A DNA stretch of 64,000 bases. It comes from Effrenium voratum. Its lineage: Eukaryota; Sar; Dinophyceae; Suessiales; Symbiodiniaceae. The position numbers and the translations under genes are program-made. Shown here in pieces: positions 1-8,566 of this stretch. The stretch covers positions 427,480 through 491,479 of the forward strand of contig CAUJNA010003290.1 of the NCBI GenBank assembly GCA_963377175.1. Direction: 5' to 3'. The stretch's first letter is position 1; each line of letters starts with the position of its first letter. The notes beneath the pieces were generated by a model. The model had not been told where the DNA came from and did no database searches. It was given only the letters and a program-made list of their open reading frames with translations.

Positions 1-1142
1 AACCAAGCCAAACACATGTTCCGGCGCTTGCGGAGGCATAACCATTTGGTTGGTGTCCCCGGGTGCCTGTGCCCAATCCGTGCTGTCTCTGTTTTGGGGA
101 CCACCGCATAATTCCGGGGGGGGAGGGGGTTAAGCTTACGTTGCGTCATCCTCGGTGCCACCAGCATGTTGGGCGGTCCGCACTATCTCCGCTTCTGCTG
201 CAAGACTCTCACACGGCCAATTCATCGGCGTCCATGCGCAAACCGGACAAAGTCGTTGACGCGTCCAGCAGGTGATTTGCTGCTGCTGCTGCTGCTTTTG
301 CTGGTAAGTGCTACGAATATTAACTGTTTGCAAGTGGGGAACAAGTTGGACACTGCGTCATTTCCCGCAACTCAGCAAGGTTTGCTGATTGGATGTGGTC
401 CGTTTACTTGCGCACCCACCTATGTCTGATGGTTCCTTGCGTAGTGACAAAACAAAAAAGGAGCCTCTGGAACACACATGAAGGATGCCACTCAACTGAG
501 GGTTGTAACAGTTCTGATCTGATTCCCGTTCCTGTCCACGATGGTTGGAAAGAGGCCCCGATTTGGCCATCTCTTCAGATCCTGGTGCCCTCCAAGAGAA
601 ACCTTGGAGAAACGGGGAAGCCGAAGGGAACCTCTCCAGGGAATCAACCGAACCCCCCCAAAAAAAGAAAGAAATCAGAAACCCTGGAAAACCCCTAGGG
701 AAGCCCAACAAACAGAAACCCTAAAAACCCCCCCCCCAAAAAAAAAACAGAGAAACACCCGAAGGGAAACCCAAACAGAAACCCTACAAACCATTTTTTT
801 TTTAGAAGAAGGACAAACCCAAGAGAAACCCAAGGGAACCCCCCCCCCCACACATAAAAGTCGCCGTCCTGCGCCGAGGTGCGGAGTTTCCCACTGCCTG
901 CGCCGCATCGCCTCACTGGCCCCAGAAGCCATGCCCTCGGGCCGGTCCGGCACCAGGTCGGTCTCCTGCGGAGAGCGGCCGCGGCTGAGCCATGTTGAGA
1001 GCGGCCAATGTCCACTGTCTTTGGAGTTGCTGCCCTTTTTTGTTGTTTGTACTTTTTTTGTAAGGAACCAACAGGAAATGGGTACGTCATATGATGTGTC
1101 CGGCTGCGGCTGGGCCATGTTTACCCTTTTTTGGTGGTTTTA
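1..1142. other. Low-complexity intergenic DNA
   Basis: I see no convincing gene here. A short (TGC)n run lies at about 278-300. From about 540 to 860 the DNA is made of degenerate GAAACCC/AAGGGAACC-like units interrupted by runs of C and A. Open frames in this stretch are consequences of the biased composition. A GC-richer patch at about 860-1010 has no clear protein signature. The segment around 1060-1100 already shows the GGAACCAA-type units that become tandem further right. Confidence 0.5.
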
Positions 1143-1405
1143 GACGATGTTTTCGGAGTCGGTACCCTTTGGTTTGGTGGTTGGATCCACTGTCTTTGGA
1201 GTCGGTACCCTTCTGTTTGGTGGTTGGATCCACTGTTTTTGGAGTCGGTACCCTTCTGTTTGGTAATTGGATCCACTGTTTTTGGCGCGGTACCCTTTGG
1301 TTTGGTGGTTGGATCCACTGTTTTTGGTGGTTGGATCCATTGTTTTTGGATTCGGTACCCTTTGGTTTGGTGGTTGGATCCACTGTTTTTGGAGTTGCTA
1401 CCCCT
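1143..1405. repeat. Tandem repeat, about 43-bp unit
   Basis: GGTACCC recurs at 1161, 1204, 1247, 1289 and 1354, giving a 42-43 bp period with one longer spacing. Each unit contains two six-base palindromes, GGTACC and GGATCC, separated by a TTTGGTGGTT-like spacer. The array grades into diverged units at both ends. The long frames running through it on both strands arise because the unit lacks stops in several frames; they are not genes. Confidence 0.85.
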
Positions 1406-1888
1406 TTTGTCGTGGTTTTGTAAGGAACCAAAAGGACATGGGTATGTCACGGTATGTCCACTTGCTTTGGAGCTGGTAGCCCTTTTTTGGTGGTTTCATA
1501 AGATTGTTGTTGGAGCTGGTGCCCCTTGTTGTTGCTGGTTTTTGTAAAGGAACCAAGTGGGAAACCATCCATTTGGCATGTCATGGTACATCAACTTTTT
1601 TGGAGTTGGTACCTGGTTTTTGGTGGTTTTTGAAGGAACCAAAGGGGAAACCCATCCATTTTGGGTGTCCCCTAAACACACGACACACCAATATGTCCTT
1701 TGATTTTGAGGCCTGAAATGGTCGGAACAAAGATCTCTGAAGTCGGGTTTGACCCCAGGTTTATCACCCCTCCATTCGAGTCAGGGGGTCTCAAAATGGG
1801 TTGAATTCCTAAAAGAGGGAAGCCAGACAACTAATGTGAAGGAGAAAAAAGTCTAGTTTGACATAAACTACTGTGTATGTAAGCTAAC
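1406..1888. repeat. Diverged GGAACCAA-type repeats and anonymous DNA
   Basis: Copies of a unit beginning TTTTGTAAGGAACCAA and ending near a GTATGTCA-like sequence occur around 1420, 1540 and 1625. They resemble the TGGTGGTTTTAAAGGGAAACC repeats found elsewhere in the window (around 19510, 31370 and 45430). From 1700 to 1888 I see no gene or repeat. Confidence 0.5.
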
Positions 1889-2051
1889 CAAACGGCACCA
1901 CACAAGCATGCGATAACTCTTTTATCCAAGCAATGTGTTGGTGCCAGGGACTCATCTTCCCCTGTCAGATGTCAACGGCTGGGTGGGCCCCATGGGCCAC
2001 CCACCACAAACTCACAAAAACTGAAGAACGGGTGTGCAGACTGATAGCGCC
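1889..2051 (-). repeat. 163-bp direct repeat, copy 1 (3' side of RT gene)
   Basis: This sequence is repeated almost perfectly at 5627-5788. I see a single one-base length difference, near 1971. It starts with CAAACGGCACC and ends with GATAGCGCC on the plus strand. It lies 80 bases beyond the stop codon of the RT protein and could be a terminal repeat, a 3' regulatory region or one half of a split direct repeat. Confidence 0.9.
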
Positions 2052-2131
2052 CGCCCCTGAGCCGGGGCCCGGGGCACCCAGGCCACAGGGGGGTCTGCCA
2101 CCAGGGGAAGTGAGTCACCCACCGGCTCCGG

Positions 2132-5100
2132 TCACGGGAGCATGGGTGGGCCCACGCTAAGATCAAATGCATCTCCATTCAGGAGACGCGGGAGAAAAAC
2201 GAACTCCTCGCAGAGTTCCTGTTTGGGGACCCTGTGCAAAGGGTCGAACCCAGAGAAATCTGGGTGCGTCAGCTCATCAGCCCACTGGTTGAATTCCCGG
2301 GGCACGTGGTTGGCCGCCAGCGAGCAGCCATGGGTGTGGAGCAGGAAGACCAGCTCCATCAGGATCGCCGCGGTGTAGGGCTTCTTGGATCCAAGGTTGA
2401 GCATCGCCATGACGTTGCCCTGATTGTCACTGCCCACCGGGAGTCGGACCCGGGAGGACAGAGGGCCTTGGTGCGTGAGGATCATGTTACAGAGGAAGAG
2501 CGTGCCCAGCATTTCCAAAGCCGCAATCCTCCGCTTGGGATCCCCATTCTTGAATGCCCACGGGTACTCCTCCACGTGGATCTGCTCGTGGAACCAGTAC
2601 ACCTCCTTCTTTTCCGGCTCCATTTTGTTGGAGCACCATCCTCCCACAAATGCCAGTCCTTCGTCCGAGGCGCTAGCATCGCTGCAACCCCACCAAGAGG
2701 ACTTCGGCAAGTAAGGGGAGTACTGGACGAAGGGCGTGTTGAAGAGGAACCGCAGCATGAACGCCAGCATCCTGACCACCTTGGGGGGTTTCCCCACCGT
2801 GGTGGTGGCCATCTTCCAGGCCCAAAGTGGCTGAAGCATCGACTTCGCCAGCGGACATGCAGCAGTTGCCCATTGGATGCGGCCCAGGGCCTTCTCGATG
2901 TCCTTTGAGTGCATCGCCTGCCCTTCCACCATGGTCTGCAAGACCTCCATCACCAGGATGTGTTTGTTGGCGGCCATGAGAACCTGCGGGATGTTCGGGT
3001 GGACCACGAAGCCCAGCCACGTGTTGACCTCCGCCAAATGTGTCTTCTTCCAGCTAAGCGGGGTGCCCAAGGCCAGGAGTGTTGCCAACAGCGCCACCGC
3101 CAAGTTTACTGCCCCCTCGCTGCGAAGCAGCCACAGGAAGTCATCCACAAAGACGAAGTTCCAATCCACTTGAGGGAAAAGTGCGTAGAGGACCCTGAGT
3201 AGAAGGGCTGCCAGGCGTTTCCAGTAGGATTGGGCACTGGCCATGCCGTATGTGCCTACCTTGTTCACCCACCATTCTTCCCCCAGTGAAGCCACCTGGA
3301 ACCGCCAGTCCTTCCTGAGGACCTTCACTCTCCGGTGGGCCTTGGTGACGTCCGCCTTGAGCAGCACCCACCTGGTGCCCGGCTCCGGCCATAGCCAGCC
3401 CCCAGGTGGAGGTTTGACGACCTCCTTCTCGGGGCCAGGGGCACCCTGAGAGGGAGGTCCCTCCGCAGCTGCCGCATGTAGCCAATGAAGAGCCTGTACC
3501 CCATCCAGCACCGTCGGAGCCGTCGTCCTTTCCACCGTCTGGTTCCTGATGGTGTCATTGGCCCCGCCCACCGAGCCATCGTAGATGGTGCGGATCTTGT
3601 CCCCTTCGTCGATGCCCGCTAGGGGGCCGGGACAAAGGTCCTCAATCTTGCAGCCACAGCGCGCTGCTGCCTCCACCTTGGTGAAGGGGCCCTCTACCAT
3701 GCCCATGGGGACCTCCTCCAGGAATGTGCCACGGATGAGCTCACTGAAGTGATCCGCCGAGGGGTAGTTACCCCGGCCCGTGGGATGAGGGAGTTCCTGG
3801 AACTCCGGCTCCTCCCCTTTTAGCTCCTTCTTGAGTGGCCAGATGCCCGGCGAGGCCAGGGGTGGGTCCGTGACCCCCAGTGGGACCCCTTGTTCCAGAT
3901 CCCGAGGAAACTGGTGGTCGGGGTCCTGAATGTTCAGCGCCACGCTGTGCAAGATGTCCAGGAAGAAGGGTTGGCCTTCAGCTGGTCGGCCTGCCCCCGG
4001 CGCCAAGATCTCCCTGATATCCTCCAGCAGGTCCGGGAAGGGATGTGACCCGTCCCCCAACGAGAGCGACTCTTGGAGCTTGTCCCCCCATGGCGAAGTG
4101 AGGACACAGATCTTGGCCCCCATCGCTGCTGCTTTGGACAGTGGCCGAGTCCACGGGGCCAGCCGTCCCAGTGAGGGCTTCCCACCCCCGTCCCTTAGGG
4201 GGCGCTGTTTGAAGGCCATCTGGAGGTACATAACCTTGTCGGAGAGATTTGGGTCGTGCGTGATTGGCAGGGTGGTGGGCCGATCCGAGATCTCCATGCA
4301 ATGGCGTGCCCATGGCTCAGGGGAAAGAGTTCCACCCCGAAGTTCGACCGTCCCGCCAGCCAGCTGTGTTGGTGTCCGGACCTCCGGATTGTCTGAGGCC
4401 GAGACCGGAAGTGAGCCCAAGGTTAGTCCCGCCAACGCTTGTTGGCCGGCCTTCAGCCTCCGGGACTGGCGCTTGTTGTCCCCCGGCGTGCTGGGAGAAG
4501 GTTCCCTCTGTCGCCTCGGGGGGGTCGTTGGGTTCGCCTGGGGCACTGTGCCCCCCGGTCTCAGCGCCTCCAGGACGGGTCCCGCTCTGCAAAGGATGGC
4601 CGCTGCGAGACCCTGCATCATCTGCTCTGGATACCGGCTGAGGTCACTGGAGTTGAGCTTTTCCCCCCTGGGGTGAGCTCCGTGGTTGCATCGCAGATCA
4701 TGCCAATGGTGAAGGGGAAGGTCCGTTGACAATGTCGTGGACTTCACTACCACCTGGCCCAGGCGGCACTCGTCAAACTTGATGAGGGAGTGGTGGAGTG
4801 CGTTCGCCCATTGAATGTAGGCCCGTGTGACCCAGATCGATGAGCACCTCGCTGCGCTCGGGCTCTTGCTGCACTCCATTGGGTCCATTGGGTGCTCCAG
4901 GAAGGAGGAGCCCACCTGCGGGACCGTTAGTTGACCTAGCCCCTGGTAGGCCAGCGAGGTCAGGTACATCTGTCGGAGCATGAGCACGCTGTCGTTGTCC
5001 GTGTCCTCCATTACCCGGGGCTCCAGGTCCTCTAAGCCCCACAGGGTCTGCTCCGCCCTGCCCCTCACCGGCGGCGGGCCACCCGGTTTGGGGAACCATC

Positions 5101-5647
5101 TGAGAATGCTCCACGTCCTGCAGTTGGGGCCGCCCCCCACAAAGGCGACCTTGCCCGCCATGGCCATGGAGCACATCGTAGAGTAAGGCTCGTCTCCCAG
5201 CATGTCCTGTCCAAGATCTCCACCCTTTCGCCTGATGTCCACTGCCCAAATGTACTCCGAGAAGGCCGGGTTGTAGGCATGGAGGTAAGCATCCAGGGCC
5301 CCCGCATCATCCTTCCCAGCGTACAGCAGGATGAGGGACGGCTTTGACGACTCCGGCACCGGACGTGGCGTCCACCTTAGTCTGAGCCTCAGTCTTTCCG
5401 GGGTGTCCTGCATCCATGGGAAGGTGGGGCTTGCCCCCCCTAGGGTTTCCGTGTGTCCTTTGTCTGACCCTCCGGTCATCTGGCCCTGGGCTTGCTGCTT
5501 GCCCTGACGGTTCTGCCCGCCCTTGGAACGCCCCTTGCCGGGCGGATCCTCACCTCTGGGTCTCTCTGGGGGTTCTTCCCACTGCCTTGGTGGGCGGGGC
5601 AAAGGGGTGCTTCCGCCCTTCTGGAGCAAACGGCACCACACAAGCAT
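2132..5647 (-). CDS. Methyltransferase-like/reverse transcriptase/RNase H polyprotein
   Basis: An intact 1171-residue frame. Residues about 105-290 resemble a C5 cytosine-methyltransferase core: LLYAGKDDAGALDAYL as a possible SAM-binding motif, VDIRR after it, GGGPNCRTWS (171-180) in the place of the catalytic PC motif with Asn instead of Pro, and LEHP at about 250. Residues about 600-960 form the RT: DKIRTIYDGS, motif A around D766, GMASAQSYW as motif B and FVFVDD with D835/D836 as motif C. RNase H follows with candidate catalytic residues D990, E1045, D1074 and D1124 (NQWADE). I see no integrase. The ATG used here lies inside direct repeat copy 2, so the true start may be a later methionine or supplied by splicing. 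Methyltransferase-RT fusions are known from dinoflagellate retroelements. It is the only undamaged gene of the element. Confidence 0.85.
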   Translation of the reverse strand: MLVWCRLLQKGGSTPLPRPPRQWEEPPERPRGEDPPGKGRSKGGQNRQGKQQAQGQMTGGSDKGHTETLGGASPTFPWMQDTPERLRLRLRWTPRPVPESSKPSLILLYAGKDDAGALDAYLHAYNPAFSEYIWAVDIRRKGGDLGQDMLGDEPYSTMCSMAMAGKVAFVGGGPNCRTWSILRWFPKPGGPPPVRGRAEQTLWGLEDLEPRVMEDTDNDSVLMLRQMYLTSLAYQGLGQLTVPQVGSSFLEHPMDPMECSKSPSAARCSSIWVTRAYIQWANALHHSLIKFDECRLGQVVVKSTTLSTDLPLHHWHDLRCNHGAHPRGEKLNSSDLSRYPEQMMQGLAAAILCRAGPVLEALRPGGTVPQANPTTPPRRQREPSPSTPGDNKRQSRRLKAGQQALAGLTLGSLPVSASDNPEVRTPTQLAGGTVELRGGTLSPEPWARHCMEISDRPTTLPITHDPNLSDKVMYLQMAFKQRPLRDGGGKPSLGRLAPWTRPLSKAAAMGAKICVLTSPWGDKLQESLSLGDGSHPFPDLLEDIREILAPGAGRPAEGQPFFLDILHSVALNIQDPDHQFPRDLEQGVPLGVTDPPLASPGIWPLKKELKGEEPEFQELPHPTGRGNYPSADHFSELIRGTFLEEVPMGMVEGPFTKVEAAARCGCKIEDLCPGPLAGIDEGDKIRTIYDGSVGGANDTIRNQTVERTTAPTVLDGVQALHWLHAAAAEGPPSQGAPGPEKEVVKPPPGGWLWPEPGTRWVLLKADVTKAHRRVKVLRKDWRFQVASLGEEWWVNKVGTYGMASAQSYWKRLAALLLRVLYALFPQVDWNFVFVDDFLWLLRSEGAVNLAVALLATLLALGTPLSWKKTHLAEVNTWLGFVVHPNIPQVLMAANKHILVMEVLQTMVEGQAMHSKDIEKALGRIQWATAACPLAKSMLQPLWAWKMATTTVGKPPKVVRMLAFMLRFLFNTPFVQYSPYLPKSSWWGCSDASASDEGLAFVGGWCSNKMEPEKKEVYWFHEQIHVEEYPWAFKNGDPKRRIAALEMLGTLFLCNMILTHQGPLSSRVRLPVGSDNQGNVMAMLNLGSKKPYTAAILMELVFLLHTHGCSLAANHVPREFNQWADELTHPDFSGFDPLHRVPKQELCEEFVFLPRLLNGDAFDLSVGPPMLP

Positions 5648-5788
5648 GCGATAACTCTTTTATCCAAGCAATGTGTTGGTGCCAGGGACTCATCTTCCCC
5701 TGTCAGAGTCAACGGCTGGGTGGGCCCCATGGGCCACCCACCACAAACTCACAAAAACTGAAGAACGGGTGTGCAGACTGATAGCGCC
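5627..5788 (-). repeat. 163-bp direct repeat, copy 2 (between recombinase and RT)
   Basis: This is the second copy of the repeat at 1889-2051, one base shorter. It overlaps the first codons of the RT frame and begins about 120 bases after the recombinase stop. Immediately beyond it the 14-base sequence CCATTTCCGAAGGA occurs twice, at about 5788 and 5816. Its place between two reading frames would suit an internal promoter, a trans-splice acceptor region or a recombination site. Confidence 0.9.
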
Positions 5789-5908
5789 ATTTCCGAAGGA
5801 CAGTCTCACACACCCGCCATTTCCGAAGGATGCCAGTCTGTGCTGAGGGCCCTGGCCAGGGCCCTGTCCTGGGCCTCCCCTCCCCTCGGTCGCCAGGGCC
5901 GGGGGCAC

Positions 5909-8165
5909 CTAGGCTGCCAAAGGTAGGGCCACCACCTCGGTCTCCGACTGGGTGTCTACAGAGTCATCCGTTTCAGAGCCCGAGTCCGCCGAGGAGTCCG
6001 AGTCCTCCTGCAGTGTGGGGACCTCCGCAGGCTCCAGTACCCAGTCCGCCGGGAAGCCATACCTCTTGAAGCAACGTTCGCACTTGCCATAGGCCTCCTG
6101 CTCCGTCATGTAATCCAGCACAGAGAGCTCCTGGATCTTAGAAGCCGCCGGTCGCCACCCGCACCCCACAGCCGTGCCTTCGTCATTCAGCAGGTGGATT
6201 CTGGACTGGCCGGCGTTGCCTGTGCGTTTGACCGCCGCCACCACACGAAGGGGGAGGTCCGGGGTGGCGGGAAACAGGTCCTGGCCTTCACTGGTGTGTC
6301 CTCGGGTCCCTGTTCCACCAATGACCATGAGCGAGTCGATGGCGCGCTTTGTGAGGGTACCGTGGGGGATGCCTCCCCTTCCCTTTCGGTTTGGTCCTTG
6401 CGGCCGTCCGGTCCTGCGTCCGTGATGTCCACTGCTGGTGGCGGGAGCGGGTCCGCCCAGTCCGGGTGGTTCAAGTCCTCCCTGCGTTCCCTGCCTGGCC
6501 CGAGGTTCAAGTTGGGGACCTTCTGCGCTACCTGGCCCCAAATCTCCACAACAACGTTGCGCTTCTCCCGCACGTAGACGTCTGCTGTGCTCTCCGTGAG
6601 CCAGTTGCCTAAGTACATGCGGCGCTCCCGGGGGATCCCCATCTGGAAAGCGCAGTCCGGGATGAACACTCGGAATGAGTGCCACGTCAGCGGCTTCACC
6701 AACCCCGGGGTAACTCCCCGACGGAGAATAGCATCCTTGAGCCATCTCAGAGCCCTTTCCGGTGTGGAAGGTCTCGATGGAAGGTCCCTTTGCTCACTGT
6801 CGGGAGCAAGTAGTCCATGTCCTGGAATGCCTCCTCTGATACCAGCCGCCTGACCGAGGCCACCCAGGTAGTCCACCAGGGGATCCCCGTGAAGCTGTAC
6901 TTCGGAGCAATCAAGCGGACCGGGTTTCGGTTGATTCGTGCTGCTGAGACCGTCTTGGTCTGCCAGGCCTTCAGCTCCACAGTGTTGCTGGTGTGGATAA
7001 GGTCCTTGGGGTGAACATGCTGGAGGTCATTGAAACGAGCGCTGCACCCAACTTGGAACCGAGCGAAACCCAGGATGAAAGCGTCCAGCACCTCGTGTCT
7101 GCTCCTCCCCGGGGCCGCCTGCGTACTGGGGCCGGTGGCACCCAGGTGATCGTAGCCGGCCCCCTCCTCCAGAGCCCATATGACCTCTTTGCTGGGGACC
7201 ACCGCCTTGCGCTGTGGCCGGGTAACCGTGTCCGTGAGCGCCTCTTCCAACGAGCTCTTCTTGGACTTGAGGCGATGGAGCTCGTCTATCTTCAGCAACC
7301 CGAAGGTCTTGGAAAACCATTTGAGGGTGTTCCACACCTGCCGTAGCTTGCACGGGGTGACCTCCTCTTCGGCGAGCTGGTTAAGGAGAGAGCGGACATG
7401 TCGTTCCTGCCATGGAATCACTGTGAAGCCTCTCTTCCGGAGACTCTCGTAGACCAGGCAATGTTGCCTGAGTGTCCGGAACCTACTGTCCCCCAGGAGG
7501 TCCAATGCCTCCTTGCGGAAGTCCTCCCCCAGGATGTCCTGCATGTATGCAATGTGCTCCGCAAACGGGGCGAAGTGGGCAAGGAGCCGTTCCGCCCATT
7601 TCCCGCGCATATGGAGTTCCATCGCTCGCTGGGTCGTGGGCTCCATTTCCCTTATTTTGCCCGGGCGCCAGTGCCTCCACTTCAGAAGCTCCGGTTGTTG
7701 GAGTGGGGGTGGGTCATCTCGTGAGAACCACCGCAATTGGTCCTGGCGGTCCCATTCATTCTCCAGCGGGGAAAAGTTCTCGCTCGGCTTGCCATCCGCC
7801 GTCGCCATGAGGGAGGAACCATAGGCTATCCCACAGGTCGGCCAGGTCCGCCGCGGACAGAGGCTGGGGAAGCCTGCCCGCCACCGACGCCGCCAGGCCT
7901 CCGTCGGGACCACTTGGTCGTCTTGTCCTACCGGAATGCCCGAGAGTTCCAGGAGCTGGGCGAAGCGGATTGCCGGCTCCCCGCCCAGCTTCCTCCCCTC
8001 CTCCTCCGTGCCATGGCGCAGGCACATCAGGACCAACAGCTCCCCGTCCGTCTGTCTCGGGGAGAAGGACTCATCCGCCAATGTGTCCCACAGGATGCTT
8101 GGAATGCGGTCCCAAAGACGTGTGTAAGGCGGGCGCAAAAGAAACTTGGTAGAAACCCTAGCCAT
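5909..8165 (-). pseudogene. Tyrosine recombinase, two frameshifts
   Basis: The first 450 or so residues are open from 8165. This part contains the first catalytic arginine in an ARFNDL motif (near 7034) and a TKT lysine candidate. The frame changes near 6805-6870. The second part carries the HSFR motif (HxxR, near 6680) and the catalytic-tyrosine region ADVYVREKR, with the Tyr codon at 6574-6576. This R...HxxR...Y order identifies a phage-integrase-type recombinase. A second change near 6370-6400 leads to a C-terminal part with GCGW and CERC cysteine pairs, perhaps zinc-binding, and an acidic tail ending at 5909. The stop overlaps one of the GC motifs. Short indels fit decay; unremoved introns are a less likely alternative. 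The enzyme would integrate circular element DNA. Confidence 0.75.
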
Positions 8166-8566
8166 GAGGAAAATGGGGGGGGTTCGAGCCTCCTATCGAG
8201 CGGCCGGGACCCAACCGCGGCACAAGGCATGCATGCTCCAAACGCGCAGAATGCCGAGTGCAGATGGAGCAGGCAGGCCACACGCAACCCGACAGGACCA
8301 AAAATCAACCCCCAGAAATCCCCAAAAGCACGGAGGGGGGAGACCAACCCGGCGGGGGATTCCCCAAAACCCCAGGGGGCCTCAAGGAAGCCAAGAGTCA
8401 GCCGCAGCCACTTTTTCCGAACCATGGCTGATATGGCCCGTCCTTGGGGCAGCCAATGCATGTGGCCTCCTGGTCGAGGCGATCAGGCTGTCGTGACGTG
8501 TTGACCCAAATCCCGGCGGGAAGAGATCACCCGACTTCCACATCCGAAAGAGCTGTGAGACCAGAC
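8166..8566. other. Spacer between Gag-like and recombinase frames
   Basis: I find no conserved protein on either strand in this 400-base gap. Frames that cross it on the plus strand run antisense to the recombinase and Gag regions and have no recognisable features. Confidence 0.5.

Noticed and set aside
720..760. AAACCCTAAAAACCC as telomere-like repeats
   Set aside because: Too few and too irregular; it grades into a general A/C-rich low-complexity stretch.
4530..4560. GGGGCACTGTGCCCC as a ninth GC motif
   Set aside because: It is a different perfect palindrome without the GGCCAGNGGCACC core.
2234..4729. Several long plus-strand frames opposite the RT gene
   Set aside because: They are antisense shadows of a GC-rich gene with clear RT and RNase H motifs on the minus strand.
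1889..5788. 163-bp repeats as classical LTRs
   Set aside because: They lack TG...CA ends, the second copy overlaps the start of the RT frame, and no integrase or target duplication is present. I kept them as direct repeats of unknown role.
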